The notes under the pieces are model-generated. The model saw only the letters and a list, made by a program, of their open reading frames with translations, did not search any database and had not been told where the DNA came from. From Flavobacteriales bacterium (GTDB lineage Bacteria; Bacteroidota; Bacteroidia; Flavobacteriales_F; PHOS-HE28), in assembly GCA_016788635.1 (NCBI GenBank), contig JAEUSU010000003.1, forward strand, positions 1-64,000: a stretch of DNA of 64,000 nucleotides, given 5' to 3'. Below are positions 51,535 to 60,898 of the stretch, piece by piece. Every line of letters starts with the position of its first letter. Within the stretch, counting starts at the first letter, position 1. A program made the translations under genes and the position numbers.

Positions 51535-53460
51535 TCACTCACCCGCGGCCACCAAGGCGTCCAATTCGGCGCTGAGGCGTTCCCACTCCTCCATGCTCTC
51601 GGCGATCTGCTGGGCAAGCTGCCCCAGTCGCTCATAGCCCTTTTGGACCTGTTCCGCCGGCTGCCCCCCTTTCATGACCTGCTGCTGCAGGTCCTTCTCC
51701 TCCCGCTCCAGGTCGGCCAGGCGCTTCTCGGCCTTCTCCACCTGGCCTTGAAGCCGTCTGCGCTCCTTGTCCCGATCGCGACGGTCACGCTGATCGTTGG
51801 TACGGGCGGCCTTATCCTCCTTCACGCGCGCGGACGACTTGCCGATGTCGGCTCCTTGGAGTGCTTTTCGACGCTCGATCAGCTCCAGGATGTCCATATG
51901 CTGGTCGCGGATCCGGAAGTGGTCAAGCTCGAGCAGCCGGCTGGTGAGCCCATGCAGGAAATCACGGTCGTGGCTTACCAGCAGAAAGGTGCCGTCATAG
52001 CTCTTCAGCGCTTCCTTTAACACATCCTTGCTCTGGATGTCCAGGTGGTGGGTGGGTTCGTCCAGGATCAGGAAGTTGAGCGGCTTCAACAGCATGCAGC
52101 ACAGCGCCAAACGGGCCCGCTCGCCCCCACTAAGCACTTTCACCTTCTTGTCCACATCCTCGCCGCTGAACAGAAATGCACCGAGCATGGCCCGGACCCG
52201 TGGCCTGTTCTCCTCGCTGGCGGCATCCTCAGCGGTCTCCAGCACGGTGCGCCTGGGCTCCATGCGCTCGGGCATGTCCTGGGCGTAGTACCCAATGATC
52301 ACGTTGTGCCCAAGCCGGACCTCCCCCTCAAAGGGTTCCTCTCCCATGATCATGCGCACCAGGGTGGATTTGCCTGTTCCGTTGGCCCCCACCAACGCCA
52401 GATGCTCACCCTTGGCAATGGTGAGCTCGGCATTCTGGAAGATGCGCTTCTGACCATAGGCTTTGCTCACCCCACGGACCTCACAGACCAGCTTGCCGCT
52501 GGCGGGTGCCGGGGGGAACTTCACCAGCAATTTGCGTAGGTCCTCATCCTCCACCTCTATGCGGTCCAGGTTCTCCAGCTTGGTGATCAAACTCTGGGCG
52601 AACGCTGCCTTACTGGCCTTCGCCCGGTACTTGCTGATCAGCTCCTGGGTCTTCTCGATGTACTTCTGCTGGTCTTTGGCAGCCGCCATCTGCTGCTCGC
52701 GCTCCACTTTGCGCAGCTCCACATACTTGCTCCAAGAGACCTTGCGATCAATGAGCTTGCCGTTGCTCACCTCTATGGTGCGGGTCGTGAGGCGATCCAG
52801 AAAGGCTTTGTCGTGTGAGATCAGGACAATGGCGGCGGGATAGGTCCGCAGCAGGTCCTCGAGCCATTGGATGGCGGGCAGGTCGAGGTGGTTCGTGGGT
52901 TCATCCAACAGCAGCAGGTCGGGCTGCATCAGCAGGATCCGCGCCAACTCCGCCCGCATGCGCCAACCGCCGCTCAGCTCCCTCATGACCCTGTGCATAT
53001 CCTCGCCCACGAAGCCCAGACCCACCAGCATACGCTCCACCTGCATGTCATGATCCGCCGCCCCGATCGCGTTAAGACGCTCATGGGCATGCGCCAGCAA
53101 TGTGGCCAGTTCCATGGCCTCCTCGTCGCTCGTGCAGCGCTCCAGGTCCGCGGTGATCCGGTCTATGCTCGCATTCAACGTGCGAGCCTCAGCGAACGCC
53201 AATTCCGCCACCTGCCACGGGGTGAGTTCCAGGTTGTGGGCCATTTCCTGCGGCAGGTATCCGATGGTGAGCTCCCGTGGCTTGCCGATGTGCCCGCCAT
53301 CCACCGCCTGAAGCCCTGCCAGCGCCTTCAGCAAGGTGCTCTTACCCGCCCCGTTGCGCCCTACAAGCCCGATCCGGTCATCACTGCCAATGAAGAAGTT
53401 GAACTTGTCGAACAGCGCCCGCTGGCCGAAATGAAGGTAGAGGTCGGTGACGGTGATCAT
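51535..53460 (-). CDS. ABC-F family ATPase
   Basis: This 641-residue soluble protein has two ABC domains and no membrane segment. Domain 1 has Walker A GRNGAGKST at about 36, signature LSGGWRMRAELAR and LLLLDEPTNHLD. Domain 2 has GANGTGKST at about 361, LSGGERARLALC and FLILDEPTHHLD. The inter-domain linker is charged (SKYVELRKVEREQQMAAAKD) and the C-terminus is a coiled coil rich in Arg, Lys and Glu. ABC-F proteins act on the ribosome in translation or antibiotic protection; this Uup/YheS-like layout suggests a housekeeping role. Confidence 0.92.
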   Translation of the reverse strand: MITVTDLYLHFGQRALFDKFNFFIGSDDRIGLVGRNGAGKSTLLKALAGLQAVDGGHIGKPRELTIGYLPQEMAHNLELTPWQVAELAFAEARTLNASIDRITADLERCTSDEEAMELATLLAHAHERLNAIGAADHDMQVERMLVGLGFVGEDMHRVMRELSGGWRMRAELARILLMQPDLLLLDEPTNHLDLPAIQWLEDLLRTYPAAIVLISHDKAFLDRLTTRTIEVSNGKLIDRKVSWSKYVELRKVEREQQMAAAKDQQKYIEKTQELISKYRAKASKAAFAQSLITKLENLDRIEVEDEDLRKLLVKFPPAPASGKLVCEVRGVSKAYGQKRIFQNAELTIAKGEHLALVGANGTGKSTLVRMIMGEEPFEGEVRLGHNVIIGYYAQDMPERMEPRRTVLETAEDAASEENRPRVRAMLGAFLFSGEDVDKKVKVLSGGERARLALCCMLLKPLNFLILDEPTHHLDIQSKDVLKEALKSYDGTFLLVSHDRDFLHGLTSRLLELDHFRIRDQHMDILELIERRKALQGADIGKSSARVKEDKAARTNDQRDRRDRDKERRRLQGQVEKAEKRLADLEREEKDLQQQVMKGGQPAEQVQKGYERLGQLAQQIAESMEEWERLSAELDALVAAGE

Positions 53461-53514
53461 GGACGCGGTACGGTGGAGTTCCCAGGGTATCTACCCTGAA
53501 CGGGGCGCGAAAAT

Positions 53515-53543
53515 AGCGAAGCCCCGGGGGCCGGGGCTTCGCT
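53515..53543. terminator. Strong bidirectional terminator after gldN
   Basis: A perfect 13-bp stem AGCGAAGCCCCGG/CCGGGGCTTCGCT with a 3-base loop. On the minus strand it is followed by ATTTTCG. It lies 20 bases beyond the gldN stop and separates the T9SS operon from the ABC-F gene. Confidence 0.85.
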
Positions 53544-53562
53544 CTGGTGCTCAAACCGTATA

Positions 53563-54420
53563 TCAGAAGTTCCAGAGGTCGTGCTCGAACTCGAACAAGG
53601 CCTGCTTGATCTCCTCACCCTCAAGTAGTGCATCAATGCCCTGCTTGTAGTCCACGACCTGCCGGTCGTACACGTTGCTCCACTTGGTGATGTAGCTGTT
53701 GAACTGGCGGGTCCAGAACACATTCTCGAAGGAGCGACGCTCGGCGTCATTCTCCCGGTTGAATACGTCCCAGTTGGCCAGCACATACCGCAGCTCCGGA
53801 TAATACAGCCAGAACAGCGGAGTGTAGCCGCGGATCTCACCGTCATCGCCGCGCACCTCCTTCATGGGGGCTATGCCGATGATGCGGATGTCCATTTTAC
53901 TGCGCTGCTTGTCGAAGATCCAGTCCTCCTTCAGTCGGTACTGCTTGATATCCCGTGAGGTCAGCGTGTTCTCCACCACCTGTTGGACCATGTTCCCGTC
54001 CTGGTCTTCAACAGACACGGTATCCTTGCGCACGAAGATCTCCTTGAGCTGACTGGGAAGCAGCGCTTTGCGGAACTCATCGTCCTGCGCGATCGGACCC
54101 ACGTCATAGGCCGTGATGCTTCCTTCGACCAACAGCGCCTGCTTGATCACATCGAACAAGCTCTTTCGATCGTTGATGGGCTCCACCGGATAGTAGAGCG
54201 TATGGTTGATCTTCTCACGCAGGTCGATCGTGCGCCACACGCGCCGGGCCCACATCACATCGGCTTCGCGGATGTGTGGATAGGGAATGACCCGCTGGGT
54301 CTTCGTGTTCTCCTTGATGTAGGCGCCGTCCAACACGTTCTGTGCGGAAACGGTCGCCGAGGCCAGCAAACCGGTCAGGGCCAGCATGGCTATGGAGATC
54401 AGGTTCTTGCAGGTCCTCAT
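53563..54420 (-). CDS. gldN: T9SS ring protein GldN
   Basis: GldN (PorN) forms the periplasmic ring with GldK in the type IX secretion system that exports CTD proteins and drives gliding adhesins. The 285-residue protein has a signal peptide (SIAMLALTGLLASATVSA). Family features are VLDGAYIKENTKTQRVIPYP, DVMWARRVWRTIDLREKINH, the FDVIKQALLVEG segment and GYTPLFWLYYPELRYVLANW. It is the last gene of the porP/sprF-gldK-gldL-gldM-gldN run, 24 bases after gldM, and is followed by a strong terminator. Confidence 0.96.
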   Translation of the reverse strand: MRTCKNLISIAMLALTGLLASATVSAQNVLDGAYIKENTKTQRVIPYPHIREADVMWARRVWRTIDLREKINHTLYYPVEPINDRKSLFDVIKQALLVEGSITAYDVGPIAQDDEFRKALLPSQLKEIFVRKDTVSVEDQDGNMVQQVVENTLTSRDIKQYRLKEDWIFDKQRSKMDIRIIGIAPMKEVRGDDGEIRGYTPLFWLYYPELRYVLANWDVFNRENDAERRSFENVFWTRQFNSYITKWSNVYDRQVVDYKQGIDALLEGEEIKQALFEFEHDLWNF

Positions 54421-54444
54421 GGCGAGAGTGATTTACGCAGGTTA

Positions 54445-56112
54445 TCAGACCACCTTGAAAGTGAGGGCTCCCAGGTTGCGGATGGTATCATCCGGACCCT
54501 TGGCCTTGATGCCTTCGATGTAGATCTTCTGACCGGGCTTGGCCTTCTTCAACATCTCCTTCATCTCATCGGAGAGCTTGCCGCTCTTCACGGTCTTTTC
54601 GATCGGTGTACCGCTGACGATCATGGTCACCTTCACCTCCACCACCTCGAACTTCAGGTCGAATTCGAAGTTCTCCATCTTCGCAATGACGTATTGCGCA
54701 GCTTCCAACTCGGCCTTCTTGATGTTCTCATCGTTCACGCTCTTACCGGCGAAATAGGGCGTCGGATTGGGCACGTTCTTCACGCGGAACTCCACTCCTG
54801 GCAGCGATTTCTTGGAGCCGTCCGGGTTGGAGACCGTAACGCTGATCATGGCCTTGTTATCCGAGCCCGGACGCACGATATATCCCTGGGAGTCCTTGCT
54901 GATGGTACCATTGCTCATGTTGGGAACGATGTCCTTGGCGCTGTAACCCGCCACACTGACATCCACCGGATTGTCAACACCCCTGTAGAACACGTTCATC
55001 TTGGTCGGGCTCACCACCAGGTTCGGTGCGGCCACCTCATAGGTGGTCTCAAAGGCCTGGATCTGCTCTTCGCCACCCACTGGCTTGAACTTGATGATCC
55101 CTGAGACCGTCTTTAGACCGGCACCGCTGGCACCTTGTTCAAGCTTGGCCATGGCCCCTTCCATTGGCAGTTTGATGGACTCCCCGACGATCTTCGGGAT
55201 CCCGGAACTCGTGTCCACTTTGGCACCCGGGCCGCAGATGTAGACCTCTGGGGCATTCTGGTTGTCATAAGCCCCCAGGAATATATCTGCCTTGTAGGTG
55301 CTACCCACGGTCACATAGCTGCTTTGGGGCTTCACGATGGCGGTGAGCGTGTTGAACTTGAAGGTCTTCTGCTCAACCGAGCCCAGCATCCAGTTCACCA
55401 CCTCGTTCTCCGCATTGCGCACATCACCCTGCAGCTTGCTGAGAATGGTGACAACGGCGGCGAGAGGCACGTGGTAGAAATTGATGGACTCCCACGAGGT
55501 CGTCACTCCGGTCTCTCCACCTTCCTTCGCACGGGGATAGTTGAACATCCGGTCCACGTTCGCCACCAAAGTCGGGTTCTTGTCACCCACCACTGCCTTG
55601 ATCTGCTCACGGAAAGCCTCCAAGCGTTGACGAAGGTCTGCCGCCGTAAAGGGCCCCTCCTTGGGCTTGGCCGGCTCAGAGCCGACCATCAGGTTGGTCA
55701 CATCATCATACGCGTCCTTCTTGTTCACCAGCATGAGGTTCATGATCGTGTCGCGCCCCTGATCATCCTTGCCGATCACTGTCTCCACAGGGATCTTCTC
55801 CGTGCCACTGATCACCTTCACCTTGATGGAGTCGATGTAGACGACAAGCGCATTGGCCGAATTCTGGATCTGCTGTGCGCTGGCAAAGGCATCGCCATAC
55901 TTCGCCGCGTTCTCACTGGCATACTGACTGAAGGTCTTGTAGGTCGCGTCCATCTTCTCCTTCAACGTCAACTTCGTGGTCTCCAAGCCGTTGTTAACGG
56001 TCACGAAGGCGTCCAGGATCTCCTTGGATACGTTCAGCGCCAATAGCGCCGTAAGCACCAAGTACATCATATTGATCATCTTCTGTCTCGGGGACAGATT
56101 ACCACCTGCCAT
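54445..56112 (-). CDS. gldM: T9SS motor protein GldM
   Basis: GldM (PorM) is the single-pass, long periplasmic part of the proton-driven T9SS motor. The 555-residue protein starts MAGGNLSPRQKMINMMYLVL followed by the membrane helix TALLALNVSKEILDAFV. The rest is periplasmic with four domains: the first helical, the others beta-rich (FNTLTAIVKPQSSYVTVGST, APNLVVSPTKMNVFYRGVDN, the final IEGIKAKGPDDTIRNLGALT). The length is close to known GldM. It lies between gldL (57-base gap) and gldN. Confidence 0.96.
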   Translation of the reverse strand: MAGGNLSPRQKMINMMYLVLTALLALNVSKEILDAFVTVNNGLETTKLTLKEKMDATYKTFSQYASENAAKYGDAFASAQQIQNSANALVVYIDSIKVKVISGTEKIPVETVIGKDDQGRDTIMNLMLVNKKDAYDDVTNLMVGSEPAKPKEGPFTAADLRQRLEAFREQIKAVVGDKNPTLVANVDRMFNYPRAKEGGETGVTTSWESINFYHVPLAAVVTILSKLQGDVRNAENEVVNWMLGSVEQKTFKFNTLTAIVKPQSSYVTVGSTYKADIFLGAYDNQNAPEVYICGPGAKVDTSSGIPKIVGESIKLPMEGAMAKLEQGASGAGLKTVSGIIKFKPVGGEEQIQAFETTYEVAAPNLVVSPTKMNVFYRGVDNPVDVSVAGYSAKDIVPNMSNGTISKDSQGYIVRPGSDNKAMISVTVSNPDGSKKSLPGVEFRVKNVPNPTPYFAGKSVNDENIKKAELEAAQYVIAKMENFEFDLKFEVVEVKVTMIVSGTPIEKTVKSGKLSDEMKEMLKKAKPGQKIYIEGIKAKGPDDTIRNLGALTFKVV

Positions 56113-56169
56113 GGTCGGTCGATCTTATCAGGTTCGTTGGTCCGATCCTCACTATCACCATGCTTCTGA

Positions 56170-56958
56170 TCAACGAACGGTCATGGCAGCGAGCATGTTG
56201 CCATAAACCGTGTTGAGTTTCTGCAGGTTCTCGCTCAGTACTGCGATGTTCTCCTTGTAGCGCTTCGTGTCGTCCACTGAGTTGCGCAGGTTCGCCATCA
56301 ATTCGCCGATGCCTTCGAACATCTGGTTGGCGGCTTCCAGCTTCTCGCGGCTGCTGCGCAACTGCATCTCGTACATCTCGTTCAGTGCGCTGAGGTTCTG
56401 GCTCATGCGACTGAGGCTTTCACCGGCGCTGCGGCCAGCGTCCACATTCTGAGTGAGACCGACCAGGCTCTCGCTCGCCTTGGCATAGGTATCGCTCAAT
56501 ACGCTCACTTTCTGGGACGCCTCCTTCAAGCTGCTCGAGTACTCATTGGTGGCCGCAGCAGCACCTGTGATCTGGGTCATCTGCTTCGCCTGATCGCTGA
56601 GCGAACGCATGCCCTCACCCAAGCTTTGAATGAGGTCGGGCTCGATCTTGGCGGCCTCAAGCATGTCGTCCAACTGCTCCGTCACACTGCGCTGGTCCTC
56701 TTTGCGGAATTCGTCGCCTTCTGCACGCTCACCCGTCGCAAGCTCAGGGTAAACGAGGCTCCAATCCGGTTCCTCATGGGGCGGTTCGAACGCCGAAAAG
56801 AAGAAGATGATGGCCTCGGTACTCAAACCCACCACGAGGAAAAATCCGGCGAACGGCCAGTGCTGGATCTTGAAAAGTGCGCCGACGATCACGATGGCCG
56901 CGCCCAATCCGTACAGCTTGGCCATGAAATTCTTCCACTTCTTGCTGCCAGGTTTCAT
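56170..56958 (-). CDS. gldL: T9SS motor protein GldL
   Basis: GldL (PorL) is the two-helix inner-membrane stator that powers T9SS with GldM. The 262-residue protein begins MKPGSKKWKNFMAKLYGLGA. Helix 1 is LYGLGAAIVIVGALFKIQHW and helix 2 is FAGFFLVVGLSTEAIIFFFS with a buried Glu (residue about 49), the type of residue proposed for proton coupling. The C-terminal cytoplasmic region is a long coiled coil (EMQLRSSREKLEAANQMFEG). It lies between gldK and gldM on the same strand. Confidence 0.95.
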   Translation of the reverse strand: MKPGSKKWKNFMAKLYGLGAAIVIVGALFKIQHWPFAGFFLVVGLSTEAIIFFFSAFEPPHEEPDWSLVYPELATGERAEGDEFRKEDQRSVTEQLDDMLEAAKIEPDLIQSLGEGMRSLSDQAKQMTQITGAAAATNEYSSSLKEASQKVSVLSDTYAKASESLVGLTQNVDAGRSAGESLSRMSQNLSALNEMYEMQLRSSREKLEAANQMFEGIGELMANLRNSVDDTKRYKENIAVLSENLQKLNTVYGNMLAAMTVR

Positions 56959-57064
56959 CTTGGTCCTTACGTTTTAGAGGGGTTGTGGAAAATGGGGGGT
57001 TGAGCGTGCCCGATCAGGTCAGTGACGGGCGATGTTCCTTGTTTGAAATACTCTCATACCGAGC

Positions 57065-58414
57065 CTAAAGGTCCTCAGCGTTCACGGCTTTGCCGCGGCC
57101 CAGGAAGGTCATCACGCTGCGGAAGCCGATGAAACATTTTGCCGTGTCCTGGAACTCATAGGTGCGGGTGCCTGTCTGCAGGTAATAACCCACATCCTTC
57201 CAGGAACCTCCACGCACCACCTTGCGCTTGAGCGAAGGTGGATCGTTCTGCAGCGCATCATAGCTGTACTCAGGGTTCAAGTCGTGGCTGAACTGGTACA
57301 CGCTCTCATCGAAGGCGGTATTGGTCCATTCTGCCACGTTACCAGCCATGTTGTACAGGCCGTAGTCGTTGGGTGAATAGCTGTCCACCGGAACGGTGTG
57401 GAAGCCGCCATCATCCGTGTAGTTGCCATTGAGGGGCTTGAAGTTACCCAGGAAGCAACCTTGGCGATTCCGGATGTAAGGGCCACCCCAGGGATATGGG
57501 GAGAGGGGCAGACCACCACGTGCGGCGTACTCCCATTCCGCCTCGCTGGGCAGGCGGAACCGGTTCACAAAGGCCTGCTCGTTCTGCATCAACCAACTGT
57601 TCATGAGCTGGGTGCGCCAAACGTTGAAAGCTGTTGCCTGCACCCACGTCAGCCCCACCACGGGATAGTCATCGTAAGCCGGGTGCCAGAAGTAGTTCTC
57701 GGTCATCGGCTCATTGAACGAGTATGTGAAGTCATGCACCCAGGCCAGGGTATCAGGATACACATTGATCACCTCCTTGATGATGAACTTGCTGCGATCG
57801 CCGTGCCCACGGATGGCATTGTTCTGCCCTTTGACGTTGGTATAGCTCAGATCGAGGTCCTTACCGGACTTCCTGGCCGCCTCCTTAAGGTCGATCCAGT
57901 AGTATTCGAACATCAACTTTCGCGTGTCGATCTCCTTGCGGCGATAGAAGCGCTCGCTCTCGCTCAGGAACATGTCGGCCAGCGCTTCCTGTTCCTCCTC
58001 TGCATACCAATCGATACGGGTCTTCCAATTGATCACCGGGGGGTCGATCTCCTCACCATACTCATCCTCGGTGAACACATGATCGCCGATATCCTCCTCG
58101 CCCAATATCCGTTTGGCCGTGGAATCGATGACATACTGCACGAACTGCCGGTATTCGTTGTTCGTGATCTCGGTCTGGTCGATGTAGAATGCCTGGACGG
58201 ACACGGTCTTGGAACGGGTCGTCAAGGCATAGGGCGCGTCCTGGTCGCTAGGACCCATGACATAACTCCCCATGGGGATGTAGTTCATCCCATAGGGATC
58301 GACTTGATACCAGTCCGGCCGCCCTTGCACGCCAATGAGCTGCCCTTGACCGCCGCCGCCACAGCTCGCCAGCAAGCCGATGGCGCCGAGATACAGGATG
58401 GGTTTGCGTTCCAT
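57065..58414 (-). CDS. gldK: T9SS ring lipoprotein GldK
   Basis: GldK (PorK) is an outer-membrane-associated lipoprotein that forms the T9SS periplasmic ring with GldN. The 449-residue protein has a lipoprotein signal (MERKPILYLGAIGLLASCGG, lipobox LASC). It has an FGE-sulfatase-like domain: MNYIPMGSYVMGPSDQDAPY, YDDYPVVGLTWVQATAFNVW, RLPSEAEWEYAARGG, NDYGLYNMAGNVAEWTNTAF and VVRGGSWKDVGYYLQ. The start is the ATG at 58414, just before the signal. The catalytic Cys pair of true FGE enzymes is not expected in GldK, which is structural. Confidence 0.96.
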   Translation of the reverse strand: MERKPILYLGAIGLLASCGGGGQGQLIGVQGRPDWYQVDPYGMNYIPMGSYVMGPSDQDAPYALTTRSKTVSVQAFYIDQTEITNNEYRQFVQYVIDSTAKRILGEEDIGDHVFTEDEYGEEIDPPVINWKTRIDWYAEEEQEALADMFLSESERFYRRKEIDTRKLMFEYYWIDLKEAARKSGKDLDLSYTNVKGQNNAIRGHGDRSKFIIKEVINVYPDTLAWVHDFTYSFNEPMTENYFWHPAYDDYPVVGLTWVQATAFNVWRTQLMNSWLMQNEQAFVNRFRLPSEAEWEYAARGGLPLSPYPWGGPYIRNRQGCFLGNFKPLNGNYTDDGGFHTVPVDSYSPNDYGLYNMAGNVAEWTNTAFDESVYQFSHDLNPEYSYDALQNDPPSLKRKVVRGGSWKDVGYYLQTGTRTYEFQDTAKCFIGFRSVMTFLGRGKAVNAEDL

Positions 58415-58551
58415 GGTTCCTCCAGTGTTACCGTTCGATCCTTGCAGGTTGGTCTGAAATGCCCGGGTAAGCGGACACCGCAGACTGGACATGGAACGGG
58501 TTTACAGGTATTCGGGTTTCGTGAACGTTGATCTCCAGTATCGTAAAGGAC

Positions 58552-59484
58552 CTACAAGAACCTGACGTTCCGGTAGATCTGCAGGTCGGGTTTCTTCTCG
58601 ATCTTGAAGCAGTAGTTCAGCATCAGTTCGTGGCTGCCACTGCTGTAATTGCTGAGTTCCGAGGTGGTCACGTCGTAGCTGTAGCCCAAGCGAAGCATCC
58701 CCTTGCCGTTCGGCTGGCTGTACTGGTAACCGATCATGGGAGCGATGGCATCCTCGGTACGGAAGGAAACGCCCAACCAGACCATGTTGTTATACAGGAA
58801 ATTGGCCGTGAGGTCCAACTGGGTGGAAGTCCCATCGCTCTTGATCAAGGTACTTGGCTGCAACACATACTTCTTATCCCCTCCGATGGCCCAATCGTAC
58901 CCGGCCAGCAGGTAGTAGTGGCGTGCGTTCTTGATGCTCACATCCTTCAGCTCGGTCTCTGGCAACTGCGTAACGCTGAAGCCCGCATAGAAAGTGGGGG
59001 AGACATAGTACAAGCCGGCCCCCATGTCGAACCCGGACTGGCTTGAGCCGTTGTCCGGAATGGAATTATCGTCGCCAACGGGATCCACCGAGACCCACTT
59101 GTTTCCCAACGAACGGCCGGACATGCCCGCATACAAGCCGATCCCCAAGGTGCCCACGCCGACCTTCCGATGGAAGGAATAATGAAGGCGTGCTATGGTA
59201 TTCTTCTGCTGACCGAGTTCATCAGAGGTAAAGGTCAGGCCGATACCGCTGCTGATCTTCGTAAGCGGGGCATGGAAATTCAGCAAAGCGGTCTTCGGGG
59301 CACCCTCGAAACCCGACCACTGCTGGCGCAGGATGGCCGTGGCGCAAATGTTGCCATTGGTACCGGCCACGCCCGAGTTGATCGACAACCGGTCGAACAT
59401 GTACTGCGTGAACTGCGGATCCTGCTGTGCGGAAGCCGTGCTGAAAAGCACGATCCCCAAGGTCGCGGTAATGAGCCCCCTCAT
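58552..59484 (-). CDS. PorP/SprF family type IX secretion membrane protein
   Basis: This 310-residue outer-membrane beta-barrel of the PorP/SprF family works with T9SS substrates and adhesins. It has the signal peptide MRGLITATLGIVLFSTASAQ followed by the family hallmark QDPQFTQYMFDRLSINSGVA. Later elements are GIGLTFTSDELGQQKNTIAR, ALVHYSF-like barrel strands and a final HELMLNYCFKI. It precedes gldK by 137 bases; porP/sprF with gldKLMN is a conserved order. The start is the ATG at 59484, at the signal peptide. Confidence 0.93.
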   Translation of the reverse strand: MRGLITATLGIVLFSTASAQQDPQFTQYMFDRLSINSGVAGTNGNICATAILRQQWSGFEGAPKTALLNFHAPLTKISSGIGLTFTSDELGQQKNTIARLHYSFHRKVGVGTLGIGLYAGMSGRSLGNKWVSVDPVGDDNSIPDNGSSQSGFDMGAGLYYVSPTFYAGFSVTQLPETELKDVSIKNARHYYLLAGYDWAIGGDKKYVLQPSTLIKSDGTSTQLDLTANFLYNNMVWLGVSFRTEDAIAPMIGYQYSQPNGKGMLRLGYSYDVTTSELSNYSSGSHELMLNYCFKIEKKPDLQIYRNVRFL

Positions 59485-59626
59485 GCGTTTTCTCTGTGCG
59501 TTGTGCCCGTTAAGGGACACCACCCCCCATGGGAGAGTGGTCCATCCCGCCGCCAAAATAGCAAAAAAGGTTTCGGCCGATCATTACCCCGATCCGACCA
59601 GACTGGGGATCTCGGGGACCAACCGT

Positions 59627-60796
59627 TCATGACAGCTTCTGAAAGGTGCGCCACCAGCGGTCCGGCACTTCTTCGCGGCAGGCCGCCTGGTAATCCCCAT
59701 AGCTGCATGGCACAAGGTGATGGCGCTCAAAGCGCGCCTCCTGTTCGGCACGGTAGGGAATGTCCATCCACCACCGCTCACTGACCTGGCTCTTGTAGAA
59801 GACCAATTCCTGCTCATGCCCCTTGATGGCCACACGGAACCGCGTAAAGCGCTTGCGATCCAGCCACGGCAGGTCATTCGTGCGCGAACGGTATCCATCC
59901 AGGAAGCACCAAAGCATTTGCGCCGCCAGCTGTGCGGTCACTTCATCCACATCGCGGGTGGGGTCCATTTCAAACATGCCCACGGATGTGATCTTCTCAC
60001 TCACCCCGGCATAGCGCATCAATTGGCAAACCTCCTCGCCATGGAACCCGTTCGGTCCGGGCCTGGCCACACCGGGAGCGTCACTGCGCCGCACAGCTGA
60101 AAGGTCCACACTGAGGGCATCGCCATTGCGCAGCACCGGCTCGGCATCTGCGATATTGGCCCGGAGCTCTCCAAGGCGATGCACATCGAAGAACAGCCTG
60201 TCCATCAGCTCAATGCCGGGCTGGTCCACCAAGTAGGTCTGGAAACCCAGGTTGCTGAAATTGAACAGGTAGTTGGGTTGCCGCATCACGATATGGCTCA
60301 AATACGAGGTGTCCGCCAAGCCTTGGCCGGGCTCACCGAGATCGAAGCGCGCATCGATGGCGACCAGGTTCACGGTGCGCTCCAGGCGCTCGTAGGCCAG
60401 GTACTGACTGAAGGTGTGGCCCTGCCCCCCACCCAATACGATGGGTACGATGTTGCGACGGATCAGTTCAGCGATGGTCTCGCTCAGGGCATGCCGCGTA
60501 TCCTCAGGGGTATGACCGGGATGGAGGTCCCCCAGGTCGGCCAGCTGGAACCGGCCAGGTGGAACGAACAAATGGTAGAACTGGTGACGGATGGCATCCG
60601 GTGCCTTCACAACACCACGGGACCGTGCATGGCCAGGGTCGTCACAAACACCCAACACCGCGATCTGCACGCCATCGAGGTCCGGCAGTCCGCGCTTGTC
60701 ATGGAAACGCACATGGGCACCGATCGCCTGCAGGCTCCAATCAGGTTGCTGGTCAGCAAATAGTTCACTGGGGCGGAAGTAGAGACCAAGGTCCAC
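59627..60796 (-). CDS. Arginase-fold (ureohydrolase-like) protein with altered metal motifs
   Basis: This 389-residue protein has the overall arginase/formimidoylglutamase architecture. The equivalent of GGDHS reads LGGGQGHTFS (about residue 120), the equivalent of DAHFD reads IDARFDLG (about 146), and the equivalent of SxDxDxxDP reads VDLSAVRRSDAPG (about 231). Several of the Asp/His metal ligands of active ureohydrolases are therefore changed. Bacteroidota relatives annotated as formimidoylglutamase show similar changes, so this is probably a lineage-wide, possibly non-catalytic form. It lies between topA and the T9SS genes, a neighbourhood I recall from other Flavobacteriales. Confidence 0.8.
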   Translation of the reverse strand: MDLGLYFRPSELFADQQPDWSLQAIGAHVRFHDKRGLPDLDGVQIAVLGVCDDPGHARSRGVVKAPDAIRHQFYHLFVPPGRFQLADLGDLHPGHTPEDTRHALSETIAELIRRNIVPIVLGGGQGHTFSQYLAYERLERTVNLVAIDARFDLGEPGQGLADTSYLSHIVMRQPNYLFNFSNLGFQTYLVDQPGIELMDRLFFDVHRLGELRANIADAEPVLRNGDALSVDLSAVRRSDAPGVARPGPNGFHGEEVCQLMRYAGVSEKITSVGMFEMDPTRDVDEVTAQLAAQMLWCFLDGYRSRTNDLPWLDRKRFTRFRVAIKGHEQELVFYKSQVSERWWMDIPYRAEQEARFERHHLVPCSYGDYQAACREEVPDRWWRTFQKLS

Positions 60797-60898
60797 GGGT
60801 CGGGCAAGTGGCCATTAGGGGCCATGGCACGAAATTGCACCTGCCAGACCACCGTTCGCACGATCCCCGTTCCGGGATGCTGACAGCCGATCGTTGGC

